DNA from: Pseudomonas rustica
GTDB lineage: Bacteria; Pseudomonadota; Gammaproteobacteria; Pseudomonadales; Pseudomonadaceae
Direction of reading: 5' to 3'
NCBI RefSeq assembly: GCF_018336155.1
Contig: NZ_JAGYHF010000003.1
Span: 372,001-436,000 of the forward strand
DNA: 64,000 bases
This document shows positions 1 through 8,725 of the stretch, piece by piece (position 1 is the stretch's first letter; each line of letters starts with the position of its first letter). The position numbers and the translations under genes were made by a program. The notes under the pieces were generated by a model that was not told where the DNA came from, did no database searches, and saw nothing but the letters and a program-made list of their open reading frames with translations.

Positions 1-58
1 AGACAGCATCTAAAATTTCTGAGGGTGGTTTGCCAGGGGCGGCATCAGTTTTGGACAT
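1..58 (-). CDS. 5' end of an unidentified gene running off the left edge
   Basis: An ATG at 58 on the minus strand opens a frame that stays open to the window edge and reads MSKTDAAPGKPPSEILDAV. Only 19 residues are visible, which is too few to name a family. The frame begins just beyond the terminator at 64-100 that ends the aer transcript, so it would need its own promoter, and no clear Shine-Dalgarno is seen. It could be a chance frame. Confidence 0.4.
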   Translation of the reverse strand, partial: MSKTDAAPGKPPSEILDAV

Positions 59-63
59 GCAAT

Positions 64-100
64 AAAAACCCCCGGACGCATTAGCTATCCGGGGGTTTTT
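64..100. terminator. Bidirectional intrinsic terminator downstream of aer
   Basis: A perfect 13-bp inverted repeat (AAAAACCCCCGGA / TCCGGGGGTTTTT) surrounds an 11-nt loop. It gives a GC-rich stem with a T tract on both strands. It lies about 70 bp past the stop of the aer-like gene on the minus strand and would end that transcript. Confidence 0.85.
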
Positions 101-167
101 GGGAGGAGCAACAAGATCAAAAAATTTCAGCTTTCGTGAGCTACGAGCGATCGGAGATCTTTTGCTT

Positions 168-1733
168 TTAGCGGTTAAACCGCTCCACCAACGAGTACTG
201 CGTATTCGCCGTCTTCGTCAGCTCTTCACTCAGCAACGCCGAGTTGTGCGCCTGTTCCGACGTCTGATCCGCCAGTTCTGAAATATTGCTGATGTTGCGG
301 CTGATCTCTTCCGCCACCGCACTTTGCTCTTCCGTCGCCGCTGCAATCTGCGTGGTCATGTCGGTGATGTTGGCCACCGCTTCACTGATCCCGACCAATG
401 CCTGATCCGCTTCCAATACCCGCGCCACACCTTCTTCGGCCTGACGATGCCCGGCTTCCATGGTTTGCACAGCGCTGGACGCGGTCTGCTGCAACTTGGC
501 GATCAAGGCGTGAATCTGCCCGGTCGATTCGCTGGTGCGTTGCGCCAGTTGACGCACTTCGTCAGCCACCACGGCAAAACCACGGCCCATCTCACCGGCA
601 CGTGCGGCTTCAATCGCGGCGTTGAGCGCCAGCAGGTTGGTCTGATCGGCGATGCCTTTGATCACATCAACCACGCCGCCGATTTCGTCGCTGTCCTTGG
701 CCAGTTGAGTGACGGTCAGGCCGGTTTCGCCGACAACTACCGACAAGCGCTGAATGGCTTCGCGGGTTTCCCCGGCGATGTCACGACCACGACCGGTCAG
801 GCGATTGGCTTCCTGCGTCGCGTCAGCCGTGCGCTGCACGTGGCTGGCGACTTCTTGCGTGGTCGCGGCCATTTGGTTAACGGCGGTGGCGACTTGTTCG
901 GTTTCCACGCGTTGACGTTCCAGACCGCTGGAGCTGTTGTGCGCGAGGACGTCGGACTGTTTGGCCTGATCGGTCAGGTGTTCGGCGGTGTCCTGCAAGC
1001 GGGTCAGGCAGGTTTTCAGGCGTGCTTCCTGGCTGAGGATCGACATTTCCAGACGCGCCTGCGCGCCACGGCTGTCGGTGTACATTTGTGCGATCAGCGG
1101 GTCGGAGGTGGTCTGTTCGGCCAGACGCAGCAGGCGTTTCAGCCCGCGTTGCTGCCATTGCAGGCCCATCAGGCCCAGCGGCACCGACAGACCGGCGGCG
1201 AGGGCGAAGCCCCAGTGCGAATTGAGGGTCGCGCCGATCACGAAGCTCAGTTGGCTGACCAGAATGAACGGCAACGAGTCTTGCAGCACCGGTAGCCATT
1301 TATCGCTGGAAGGAATCGCCGACTTGCCTTGGTTGATGCGTTGGTAGAGCGCTTCGGCGCGGCGGATCTGTTCGGCGGTGGGTTTGATCCGCACCGACTC
1401 GTAACCGACAACCTGATTGCCGTCGAACACCGGTGTCACGTAGGCGTTAACCCAGTAATGGTCACCGGTCTTGCAGCGATTCTTGACAATGCCCATCCAT
1501 GGCAAGCCTTGTTTCAGTGTGCCCCACATGTGCGAAAACACCGCGGCCGGGACGTCGGGGTGACGGACCAGGTTGTGCGGCGCACGGATCAGTTCTTCAC
1601 GCGAAAACCCGCTGATTTCAACGAAAGCGTCGTTGCAGTAGGTGATCACGCCCTTGGCGTCGGTTGTGGAAATCAACCGCTGCTGAGCCGGGAACGTCCG
1701 TTCGCGTTGTGTGATGGGCTGGTTATTACGCAT
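168..1733 (-). CDS. aer: Aer-type PAS-domain methyl-accepting chemotaxis / aerotaxis receptor
   Basis: 521-aa energy-taxis receptor. The N-terminal PAS domain (about residues 15-120) has the Aer signature [15 protein letters not shown] followed by HPDVPAAVF, and in Aer proteins it binds FAD to sense redox state. Two hydrophobic stretches near residues 150-195 anchor it in the inner membrane. The C-terminal half is a coiled-coil signalling domain whose hairpin tip contains [19 protein letters not shown], the highly conserved CheA/CheW contact region. There is no periplasmic sensor loop, as expected for Aer. It is monocistronic with a strong terminator downstream. The name is by family resemblance; a different PAS-MCP of Pseudomonas cannot be excluded. 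Confidence 0.9.
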   Translation of the reverse strand: MRNNQPITQRERTFPAQQRLISTTDAKGVITYCNDAFVEISGFSREELIRAPHNLVRHPDVPAAVFSHMWGTLKQGLPWMGIVKNRCKTGDHYWVNAYVTPVFDGNQVVGYESVRIKPTAEQIRRAEALYQRINQGKSAIPSSDKWLPVLQDSLPFILVSQLSFVIGATLNSHWGFALAAGLSVPLGLMGLQWQQRGLKRLLRLAEQTTSDPLIAQMYTDSRGAQARLEMSILSQEARLKTCLTRLQDTAEHLTDQAKQSDVLAHNSSSGLERQRVETEQVATAVNQMAATTQEVASHVQRTADATQEANRLTGRGRDIAGETREAIQRLSVVVGETGLTVTQLAKDSDEIGGVVDVIKGIADQTNLLALNAAIEAARAGEMGRGFAVVADEVRQLAQRTSESTGQIHALIAKLQQTASSAVQTMEAGHRQAEEGVARVLEADQALVGISEAVANITDMTTQIAAATEEQSAVAEEISRNISNISELADQTSEQAHNSALLSEELTKTANTQYSLVERFNR

Positions 1734-1835
1734 GGTTTTTCAATCCGCAAGGCTTTGAAAGGTTGTCGGCGGTCGCGGCGTTTTATTGAAATTATTTTTC
1801 AAATTCAAGAATGGCGTCGCAAAACGGCCATTGCT

Positions 1836-2627
1836 TCAAGCGGCAAGCATCGGATAAGTGAACAACGCAAAGTGCAGAAGATTCAGGCCGAAATGCGTGG
1901 CAATCGCCGCGCCCAGTCCGCCGAAACGGTAGGCCAGGCCATAACCGACACCGGCCAGACTCGCGAGCAACACCCACGGCCAACCGGCACCCAGATGCAC
2001 CAGGCCGAAAATCAGTGAGGCGAGCAGTAGGGCGAGGTTTTCGCCGTAAGGCAGGTTTTTCAAACGACGGCTGAGACCGCCCTGTATATAGCCGCGAAAC
2101 AGCGCTTCCTCGACCAGCGTCACCAGCAACAGATTGTTCAGCACCCATAGCCAGGCCTGATCGGGCCACTTCGGTGCCCACGCGATCACGCCGAGCAATA
2201 CCGCGCCGCCGAGGGCGAGGATCACGCTCAAGGTCAGGGCGACGACTGTGGCGTAGACCGTCAGTCGCAACGAGCGCCGCGCGACAATCCATGGGCAGAC
2301 CAGCAACAGCCAGAAGCCAATCAACGGTTTGTCGAGATTGAGGTACATCGCGAATGGCACGGCGTCATCGGTGAAACGTTGCGGATCGATAACCCGAGCG
2401 CTGGAGAAGCCCGGCAACCAATGGAGCGCCAATGCTAACGCCAGCACGATGAACAGACCGTGACCGAGAAACCGCCCGACCGGCACCTGTTGCTGGCGCA
2501 CGGCAAAACCTGCGAATAGCAGTAGCCCAACCGAGAGCAACGCCAGCCAGCCGAGTTGGCCGTGGCTCAACGCCAAACCGTAGCCGAGGCTGAGAAGGGC
2601 CAGATAGAGCCATGGCAAAGCCTTCAT
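1836..2627 (-). CDS. CPBP-family intramembrane metalloprotease (CAAX prenyl protease-like)
   Basis: 263-aa polytopic membrane protein. It has the three hallmarks of the CPBP/Abi family: EEALFRGYI (EExxxR) near residue 160, FGLVHL (FxxxH) near 200, and ATHFGLNLLHF (HxxxN) near the C-terminus. The family includes type II CAAX prenyl proteases and bacteriocin-immunity proteins, and no substrate can be inferred here. The start at 2627 (MKALPWLYLALL) is chosen because AGGGAC precedes it and the first membrane helix follows at once. A longer open frame to 2792 runs back into a REP repeat and is unlikely to be translated. Confidence 0.8.
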   Translation of the reverse strand: MKALPWLYLALLSLGYGLALSHGQLGWLALLSVGLLLFAGFAVRQQQVPVGRFLGHGLFIVLALALALHWLPGFSSARVIDPQRFTDDAVPFAMYLNLDKPLIGFWLLLVCPWIVARRSLRLTVYATVVALTLSVILALGGAVLLGVIAWAPKWPDQAWLWVLNNLLLVTLVEEALFRGYIQGGLSRRLKNLPYGENLALLLASLIFGLVHLGAGWPWVLLASLAGVGYGLAYRFGGLGAAIATHFGLNLLHFALFTYPMLAA

Positions 2628-2734
2628 CGAAAGTCCCTGTGCACATTTTGTGGAAGGGCTTTCTACACGGGCGAGGGCGTGGGGACAAGTGAAGTGTGGC
2701 GGCAAACCGGGACAGATACTCGCCACACACAACA

Positions 2735-2820
2735 TGTAGGAGCTGCCGAAGGCTGCGATCTTTTGATTTTGGCTTTTCAAGATCAAGATCAAAAGATCGC
2801 AGCCTTCGGCAGCTCCTACA
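2735..2820. repeat. REP doublet, family A (inverted pair)
   Basis: Two copies of a roughly 30-bp element with core GCAGCCTTCGGCAGCTCC sit in inverted orientation, TGTAGGAGC at the left end and GCTCCTACA at the right, separated by AT-rich sequence. The same element recurs at five other intergenic sites in this window. This is typical of Pseudomonas REP/REPIN elements, which are non-autonomous and mobilised by RAYT transposases. It lies between the start regions of the CPBP gene and the 3' end of the PfpI gene. Confidence 0.9.
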
Positions 2821-2842
2821 GGGATTTGTGTAGGGCTAGGGA

Positions 2843-3529
2843 TCAGCGCAAGTTAAGTTTCGCCGCCGCACGTTCAGTAATTTCCGTGCGCAATTTCAAC
2901 GAAGGCGCAGCGCGTAGGCGGGCCTCATCGACAACAGCGCTCGGCGCCGTCTCCGGGCTGCCAGAATTAAACGGCGGCGCCGGCGCATATTCCAGCTGCA
3001 ACTGCACCAGTTGCGCGGTATCCGCACCCACCAGTTCCGCCGCCAACACCAAGGCAAAATCAATCCCCGCCGTAATCCCGCCACCGGTAAACAGGTTGCC
3101 GTCACGCACCACGCGATCCTTCACCGCAATCGCCCCCAGCGTCGGCAGCAGATCGTGATACGCCCAGTGCGTGGTCGCGCGTTTACCCTTCAACAATCCC
3201 GCCGCCCCCAGCACCAGCGACCCGGTGCACACCGACGTGACGTATTTCGCCTGAGCAGCCTGACGCTTGATGAACTCCAGCGTCGCTTCATCCTCCATCA
3301 ACACGCCGACACCGCCACCACCCGGCACACAAATCACATCCAGATCCGGGCAATCTTCAAATGTCGTGGTCGGTTTCAGCAGCAAACCGGTGCTGGCGGT
3401 GACTGGCATCAGATCCTTCCAGATCAGATGCACCTGCACGTCCGGCAGCGAGGCGAGCACGTCATAAGGCCCGGTCAGGTCGAGTTGCTGAACCTGCGGA
3501 AACAACAGAAAACCGATCTGCAGCGTCAT
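2843..3529 (-). CDS. inhA: DJ-1/PfpI family protein, isonitrile hydratase-like
   Basis: 228-aa single-domain DJ-1/PfpI protein. The nucleophile elbow SVCTGS lies near residue 103 and an upstream acidic residue in the DVLASLPDV region fits the family. Overall it resembles the Pseudomonas isonitrile hydratase InhA, which hydrates isonitriles to N-formamides. The start at 3529 (MTLQIGFLLFPQ) has GGAG about nine bases upstream; an in-frame ATG 36 bp earlier lacks one. It is divergent from a GlxA-type regulator that itself carries a DJ-1 domain, which suggests local control. The substrate is not proven by sequence; other DJ-1 family hydrolases look similar. Confidence 0.75.
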   Translation of the reverse strand: MTLQIGFLLFPQVQQLDLTGPYDVLASLPDVQVHLIWKDLMPVTASTGLLLKPTTTFEDCPDLDVICVPGGGGVGVLMEDEATLEFIKRQAAQAKYVTSVCTGSLVLGAAGLLKGKRATTHWAYHDLLPTLGAIAVKDRVVRDGNLFTGGGITAGIDFALVLAAELVGADTAQLVQLQLEYAPAPPFNSGSPETAPSAVVDEARLRAAPSLKLRTEITERAAAKLNLR

Positions 3530-3580
3530 CGTTCTTGCTCCATGAAAAGGGGTGGACGGCTTCACTGTAGGCGCGTAGGT

Positions 3581-3618
3581 TCTGGCGCATACGCCAATAA
3601 CCCCACGAATTACGCCAA
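3581..3618. promoter_or_regulatory. Direct repeats between divergent inhA-like and GlxA-like genes
   Basis: TACGCCAA occurs at 3590-3597 and again at 3611-3618, 21 bp apart (two helical turns), with the second copy touching the regulator's ATG. The first copy also sits in the imperfect palindrome GGCGCATACGCC. Spacing and orientation fit a half-site pair for an AraC-family activator. This is an inference from the sequence only. Confidence 0.4.
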
Positions 3619-4602
3619 ATGCCCAAAGCCATTCACGTACTCGCGTTTGCCAACATGCAGATCCTCGACGTCACCGGGCCGCTGCAAGTGTTCGCCTCGG
3701 CCAACGACATCGCCCGCCAGCGCGGCTTGCCGATTCCCTATGCACCAACGGTGATCGCCAGTGGCGGCGGGGCGGTGATGTCGTCGGCGGGGCTGGCGGT
3801 ATTGGCCGAACCGTTGCCGCAAGAGGCGAGCGACACGTTGATCATCGCCGGCGGTTGGGGCATTTATCCTGCGGCCGAAGACGTGCCGCTGGTGGATTGG
3901 GTGCGCGAGCATGCGGCGAAATGCCGGCGGGTAGCGTCGGTGTGTACCGGCGCGTTTCTGCTGGCGGCGAGTGGCTGGCTGGATGGTCGCCGCGTGGTTA
4001 CGCACTGGACTCGTTGTGAACAATTGGCCCAGCAACATCCGAAGCTGCAAGTTGAGGCCAATCCGATCTTCATCAACGACGGCCCCGTTTGGACGTCCGC
4101 CGGTGTCACCGCTGGTATCGACCTGGCACTGGCGATGGTCGAAGAAGATCTCGGCAGCGACATCGCGCTGGACGTTGCCCGGCACTTGGTGGTGTTCCTC
4201 AAACGCCCGGGCGGGCAATCGCAATTCAGCGTGACCTTGTCGCTGCAAAATCAGGGCAATCGTTTTGATGAGTTGCACGCGTGGATCGCCGAAAACCTCA
4301 CCTGCGACCTCGGCATCCCGACCCTCGCCGAGCAAGCCGGGATGAGCGAACGCAGCTTCGTCCGCCACTACCGCGCCGACACCGGCCAGACCCCGGCGCG
4401 GGCGATCGAATTGATCCGCGTCGAGACAGCGCGGCGATTGCTCAGTGACACCGGTTTGCCGGTCAAACGCATCGCCGCCAATTGCGGGTTTGGCAGTGAA
4501 GAGACATTGCGCCGCAGTTTCCTGCGCGCCATCGGCGTGACGCCGCAGGCATATCGCGAGCGGTTTTCGGTCAGTGCTGCAACAGATCCAGTAATGCCTT
4601 GA
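3619..4602 (+). CDS. GlxA-family transcriptional regulator (DJ-1/PfpI domain + AraC HTH)
   Basis: 327-aa two-domain regulator. Residues about 5-190 form a DJ-1/PfpI (class I glutamine amidotransferase-like) domain with SVCTGAFLLAASGW at the elbow. Residues about 215-320 carry the double AraC-type helix-turn-helix, including IPTLAEQAGMSERSFVRHY and IAANCGFGSEETLRRSF. Members of this family sense small nitrogenous metabolites; the ligand here is unknown. It is divergent from the isonitrile-hydratase-like gene. No Shine-Dalgarno precedes the ATG, so a leaderless message is possible. Its 3' end overlaps the convergent hydrolase gene by 32 bp. Confidence 0.87.
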   Translation: MPKAIHVLAFANMQILDVTGPLQVFASANDIARQRGLPIPYAPTVIASGGGAVMSSAGLAVLAEPLPQEASDTLIIAGGWGIYPAAEDVPLVDWVREHAAKCRRVASVCTGAFLLAASGWLDGRRVVTHWTRCEQLAQQHPKLQVEANPIFINDGPVWTSAGVTAGIDLALAMVEEDLGSDIALDVARHLVVFLKRPGGQSQFSVTLSLQNQGNRFDELHAWIAENLTCDLGIPTLAEQAGMSERSFVRHYRADTGQTPARAIELIRVETARRLLSDTGLPVKRIAANCGFGSEETLRRSFLRAIGVTPQAYRERFSVSAATDPVMP

Positions 4603-5470
4603 GGGTTTGTTCGGGGGCTTCTTCGGGAATGTTATGCCCGACACCGGACAACACGCGCCGCTCATAAAAACCAGTGAAATGCTCCGCGTCTTCATCCTCT
4701 TGTGGTGCAGGGCCGACACCGTCGTCGGCACCGCACAAAGAAATGCTCGGCACGCTAATGGCCGGTTGTCGAGTCAGCAAAACTTCCATCGACTCAAGCG
4801 CCGAATCTCCCGCGACATACATAAAGCGATGGCGATAGGAGTGGATCACCACGTCAACGAAATCAGGGTTGTCGAAGGTTGGCGCACTCAGGGGATAACG
4901 CTCGCCGCTGCGCGACCAGGTCGGTGACCACAGCTTCCATAGCAATTCACAAAACTCCCGGCGATTTTGCTTCAGGCCCTCAACGCCACGTGGCGTGTGG
5001 AAGTAATACTGATACCAGAGCCGATGTTCGGTCTCGGGATCCAGCGGTCGAATCGAGTTCGGGATGTCCTGCAGGTTGTAGCCATCACCGGTCACCAGCC
5101 CGCGCACTCGTTCCGGGAATAACGCCGCGACGATGCATGCCGCGCGACCACCCCAGTCATAACCGCAGAGCGTGGCTTGTTCGATGGAGAGTGCATCCAT
5201 CAAATCCAGCAAATCCTGAGCGAGTGCGGCTTGCTGGCCTGAGCGCAGTGTTTTTGCATCGTTGAAGCGAGTCGGCCCGTAACCGCGCAGGTACGGAACG
5301 ATGACTCGGTAACCCTGAGCGGCGAGGAGCGGCGCGATCTCGTCGTAAGCGCGAGGGGAATAGGGGAAGCCGTGAAGCAGGATCACGGGCACACCGGTTT
5401 CCGGGCCATGCACCTCATAGGCAATGGTCAGGCTGGCGGTTTTGCACAACAGAATCGCTTTTCCACTCAT
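4571..5470 (-). CDS. Alpha/beta hydrolase, epoxide hydrolase / haloalkane dehalogenase-like
   Basis: 299-aa alpha/beta hydrolase. HGFPYSPRAYD near residue 35 gives the oxyanion-hole HGxP motif. The nucleophile elbow is GYDWGG near residue 105, so the nucleophile is Asp, as in epoxide hydrolases and dehalogenases rather than Ser esterases. A C-terminal GVGHNIPEEAPE supplies the catalytic His. It is the last gene of a tight three-gene set on the minus strand, 12 bp after the BRCT gene, with AGGAG in the gap. Its stop region overlaps the convergent GlxA-type gene. The physiological substrate is unknown. Confidence 0.8.
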   Translation of the reverse strand: MSGKAILLCKTASLTIAYEVHGPETGVPVILLHGFPYSPRAYDEIAPLLAAQGYRVIVPYLRGYGPTRFNDAKTLRSGQQAALAQDLLDLMDALSIEQATLCGYDWGGRAACIVAALFPERVRGLVTGDGYNLQDIPNSIRPLDPETEHRLWYQYYFHTPRGVEGLKQNRREFCELLWKLWSPTWSRSGERYPLSAPTFDNPDFVDVVIHSYRHRFMYVAGDSALESMEVLLTRQPAISVPSISLCGADDGVGPAPQEDEDAEHFTGFYERRVLSGVGHNIPEEAPEQTLKALLDLLQH

Positions 5471-5482
5471 ACCGGGCTCCTG

Positions 5483-6115
5483 TTATCCGAACAGCACCTT
5501 CTGCCAATGATCTTCACTGATGATGGCGATCGGCACGCCGCTGTCTCTTAGCTCAACGGCTTTTTTGATCTTCGTACCATAGCTGCTGTGCAGCCACTGT
5601 TCATTGCCGATGCTGCCGATCACCAGATAGTGGATTTTCTTGCTGACACCTGCACCAATCAGTCCGCCGCGTTCTACGATCAATGATTCACACGCTTTGC
5701 GCGGCCCGTAAGCCATAACACCGGTAAACAGAAAAACGCGATCGGCACAGTCCAGCGGCGGGGCTGGATTATCGAGCGGCAGGTTGTTGGGCATGCTGAA
5801 GGTTTGTGCTGCGCCCACTGACAGACCGGCGAGTTGGTGAAGTGTCTCCAGCAATTCCACAGACTCGTCGGCATCCAGCACGCCATCGCTAAGCATGCCT
5901 TCAAGACGCCTGTAGAGAATATTTACGACTGGATCTTCCAGGTGCACCAAGTGCGTTTCGATCCAGGTTTTTAGAAACTCGGCTTCCTGCTGGTTAATCT
6001 TTCCGTCGGCGGCAAGCCCTGCAGCAACACCTGCAAGCGCATCCGCCGAACGCCTGTCGATCCGCGCTTCGTGAAAGAAACGGCTGTTTTGAAATTCCTG
6101 ATGTAAATCGACCAT
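5483..6115 (-). CDS. TerB-like / BRCT-domain protein
   Basis: 210-aa protein. The N-terminal part (about 20-105) is helical and acidic, with GVAAGLAADGKINQQEAEFL resembling a TerB-like or EF-hand-like bundle. The C-terminal part (about 120-210) is a BRCT domain of the bacterial DNA-ligase type: FLFTGVMAYGPRKACESLI, then GGLIGAGVSKKIHYLVIG, a GTKIKKAVEL segment and the closing IISEDHW. BRCT domains bind DNA ends or phosphopeptides; no enzymatic domain is attached. A good AAGGAG site sits in the 12-bp gap after the upstream gene, so the two are probably co-transcribed. The role is unknown. Confidence 0.75.
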   Translation of the reverse strand: MVDLHQEFQNSRFFHEARIDRRSADALAGVAAGLAADGKINQQEAEFLKTWIETHLVHLEDPVVNILYRRLEGMLSDGVLDADESVELLETLHQLAGLSVGAAQTFSMPNNLPLDNPAPPLDCADRVFLFTGVMAYGPRKACESLIVERGGLIGAGVSKKIHYLVIGSIGNEQWLHSSYGTKIKKAVELRDSGVPIAIISEDHWQKVLFG

Positions 6116-6127
6116 CGATGCTTCTCC

Positions 6128-6517
6128 TTAAGCCTCAGTTTCCGCCACCTGATTGAAATACTTCGTCCGATCCGGCGTAAACGTCACCACCATTTTCGTC
6201 CGCGAGCACGTCAGCGCGCGTTCCTCACCCAGGTCAATATCCAGATCCTCCCCACGCAATCCTTGCCACTGTGCGAGGTATTTCAGTGAGCCGAATTTTT
6301 CGAGTTTTTTCAGGCTGCGGCTGATGCCTCCTTTCCAGCCGAGTACCGGGAGTTCGTTGGCGAGGCATTTGTCGACGAGGTCGGGGAAGCGGGTGGCGCG
6401 TTGGCGGCCGATTTCCCAGCATTTGATCAGGCCTTTGTCGGCGTCTTCCCAGAGTTGGGTGCGGGTCAGGCCGCTGCGCAGCGGCGAGGTGATGGGGCGC
6501 TGGACGTGTTGGGTCAT
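6128..6517 (-). CDS. Conserved-looking hypothetical protein (129 aa)
   Basis: Small basic protein with no family I recognise. It contains no signal peptide or membrane helix. Visible features are LGWKGGISRSLKKLEK and a C-terminal CSRTKMVVTFTPDRTKYF. Codon usage matches its neighbours and it is 12 bp upstream of the BRCT gene, which supports real coding and a shared transcript. The ATG at 6517 is preceded by a GGAACC stretch. Antisense open frames over the same bases look like shadows. Confidence 0.6.
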   Translation of the reverse strand: MTQHVQRPITSPLRSGLTRTQLWEDADKGLIKCWEIGRQRATRFPDLVDKCLANELPVLGWKGGISRSLKKLEKFGSLKYLAQWQGLRGEDLDIDLGEERALTCSRTKMVVTFTPDRTKYFNQVAETEA

Positions 6518-6690
6518 TCCGGTTCCTTGAAATTCGGGTTTTGTTGGACAGCTCCGCTGTGCCCGTTGGGTTTGATGGTAGGGGGGGATGTAACGGCTGG
6601 CAACAGGGTATTTCAGGGTGTGAGTGCGGGGTGTAGGGGAGGGATGACGCGGCGGATGTTGAGCTCCTGTAGTCCATAGCCATGCGAATT

Positions 6691-6822
6691 TGTGGCGAGG
6701 GGATTTATCCCCGATGGGGTGCGCAGCAGCCCCAAAGTCAGAAAACTCGTTACTTCTGGGGGAATGAGTTGGAAGGTTTTGGGGCTGCTTTGCAGCCCAT
6801 CGGGGATAAATCCCCTCGCCAC
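6691..6822. repeat. REP doublet, family B, in a 380-bp intergenic region
   Basis: The region 6518-6898 has no gene. It holds two inverted copies of an element beginning TGTGGCGAGGGGATTTATCC, each followed by a GGGGCTGC-type stem, separated by about 35 bp. The same doublet recurs at 12096-12228. It lies between the 3' end of the GH15 gene and the 5' end of the 129-aa gene. The sequence from 6518 to 6690 shows no other structure beyond a small CAGC-rich hairpin near 6550. Confidence 0.9.
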
Positions 6823-6898
6823 AGGGGGTGGTGAAACATCAGTTTTTGCGTTTCAGTCCTACAAGCATGGGGGAACTTCCTACAGCCCCCGTCGAACA

Positions 6899-8725
6899 TC
6901 ACGGCTGCCATTCACTCTTTTCCCCATTCAACTTGCGATCCAGAAAACTCGCCGCGCTGATCAACGCCAAGTGCGTCAGCGCTTGCGGCGTGTTGCCCAG
7001 ATGCCGCCCATGGCTGTCGAACTCTTCAGCGTACAGCCCCAGCGGATTGGCGTATCTCAGCAATTGCTCGAACTCCAGGTGCGCCTTTTCCACCTGCCCG
7101 GCGCGGGCGAGGCATTCGACGTACCAGAATGAGCACGCGGCGAACGCGCCTTCGGTGCCGGACAGTCCATCAATATTGGCGTCATCGTTGCGATAGCGAT
7201 AAACCATGCCGTCGCGCACCAGATGTTTTTCAATCGCTTCAAGGGTCGACAACCAGCGCGGATCCTTGGCACTGACGAAACGCACCAGCGGCATCAACAG
7301 CATCGAGCCGTCGAGCGCGGTGCCGCCCTTGTATTGGACAAAATGACCGCGCTCTTCGTCCCAGAAGTTGTCCCAGATGTCGGCGTAGATCGCCTGCCGG
7401 GTCTGATCCCATTGCGCGAACGGTGCCGGCAGCGAGCGTTTCGAGGCGAGACGAATTGCCCGATCCAGCGCCACCCAGCACATCAATCGTGAATGCAGAA
7501 AGTGGTGCTGTTCGCCGCGCATTTCCCAGATGCCGACATCGGTGGTCTGCCAGGTTTCGCAGACCTGATCAACCACTTCGCGCACATGCTTCCAGCCTTC
7601 GTGGGAAATCGCGTCACCGTACTTGTTAACTAGATACACCGCGTCCATCAGCTCGCCAAAGATGTCGAGCTGGATCTGGTCGTAAGCGCCATTGCCGATA
7701 CGCACCGGTTTTGCGCCGCCGTGCCCGGACAGATGATCCAGTTCGGTTTCCGGCAACTCCTGCTGACCGTCGATGGCGTACAAAATGTTGAGTTTCATCG
7801 GTTGCCCGTGGCAATCGCTGACCCGTCCGCGCAGCCAGCCCATGTAGGCGTTGGCTTCGCCGACGAAGCCCAGTCGCATGAACGCGTAGACCGTAAACGA
7901 AGCATCGCGGATCCACGTGTAGCGGTAGTCCCAATTGCGCTCGCCGCCCGGTGTTTCCGGCAGGCCGAAGGTCGCAGCAGCGAGGATGGCGCCGTGTTTG
8001 CGCGAGGTCAGCAGCTTGAGCGCGAGGGCCGAGCGGTTGACTATTTCTCGCCAGCGCCCGCGATAGATCGACTGGCCAAGCCAGTCGCGCCAGAACTTCA
8101 GCGTGCGCTCCATGCACAGTTGCGCGGCGCCTTCCTCGAAGCGTGGATCGTCTTCGCCACCGAGCAGGAATGCGGCGGTTTGATCTTGCTTCAAGGTGAA
8201 TGAAGCGACCGCTGCATTGGCGTCTATCTGCAGCGCTTGATCCGAAGCCAAGCGCAGTGACGGCTGACCTTCGGCGCTGAAAATCACCGCTTGCTCATCC
8301 ATCCGCGCATGTGTGTCGGCCCGCGCATAATCGTGGCGCACCGCGCAGCGCACGTGAAAAGTCGCCTCGCCGCTGACCACACGAACCCGACGGATAAGCA
8401 CCGGCAAATCATCCTCGCTGTCGCCCACCGGCAGCAGATCGGTGACTTCCACCACCGCACGTTCGCTCAGCCAGCGGGTTTGCAAAACATTGGTGTCGGG
8501 CAGGTAGATCTGTTCGCGACGCGCATCGGGCAAATCCGGCGAGATCTGGAAGATCCCTGCCTCGGGCGTGTCCAGTAAAGAACAGAAAATCGATGGACTG
8601 TCGAACTCCGGCCAGCAGAAAAAATCCACGCTGCCGCGATCGTTGACCAGCGCTGCACTGCGCATGTCGCCGATGATGCCGTGGGCGTCGATAGGGCTTT
8701 GTCGTTCCAGGTGATGCTCAGCCAT
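6899..8725 (-). CDS. Glycoside hydrolase family 15 protein (glucoamylase/trehalase-like)
   Basis: 608-aa cytoplasmic GH15 enzyme with no signal peptide. The N-terminal beta-sandwich starts at SPIDAHGIIGDMRSAALV and DFFCWPEFDSPS. The (alpha/alpha)6 catalytic barrel has RNWDYRYTWIRDAS near residue 270, the WEMRGEQHHF segment near 400, and a C-terminal EEFDSHGRHLGNTPQALTH. The latter two regions contain the expected catalytic Glu residues. The family hydrolyses alpha-glucosides, and the closest characterised relatives include trehalases. It overlaps the upstream SDR gene by 8 bp, implying translational coupling. Substrate not determinable by eye. Confidence 0.87.
   Translation of the reverse strand: MAEHHLERQSPIDAHGIIGDMRSAALVNDRGSVDFFCWPEFDSPSIFCSLLDTPEAGIFQISPDLPDARREQIYLPDTNVLQTRWLSERAVVEVTDLLPVGDSEDDLPVLIRRVRVVSGEATFHVRCAVRHDYARADTHARMDEQAVIFSAEGQPSLRLASDQALQIDANAAVASFTLKQDQTAAFLLGGEDDPRFEEGAAQLCMERTLKFWRDWLGQSIYRGRWREIVNRSALALKLLTSRKHGAILAAATFGLPETPGGERNWDYRYTWIRDASFTVYAFMRLGFVGEANAYMGWLRGRVSDCHGQPMKLNILYAIDGQQELPETELDHLSGHGGAKPVRIGNGAYDQIQLDIFGELMDAVYLVNKYGDAISHEGWKHVREVVDQVCETWQTTDVGIWEMRGEQHHFLHSRLMCWVALDRAIRLASKRSLPAPFAQWDQTRQAIYADIWDNFWDEERGHFVQYKGGTALDGSMLLMPLVRFVSAKDPRWLSTLEAIEKHLVRDGMVYRYRNDDANIDGLSGTEGAFAACSFWYVECLARAGQVEKAHLEFEQLLRYANPLGLYAEEFDSHGRHLGNTPQALTHLALISAASFLDRKLNGEKSEWQP

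Noticed and set aside
1840..2018. Plus-strand open frames antisense to aer and the CPBP gene
   Set aside because: No family resemblance and no ribosome-binding sites; the minus-strand genes have clear domains.
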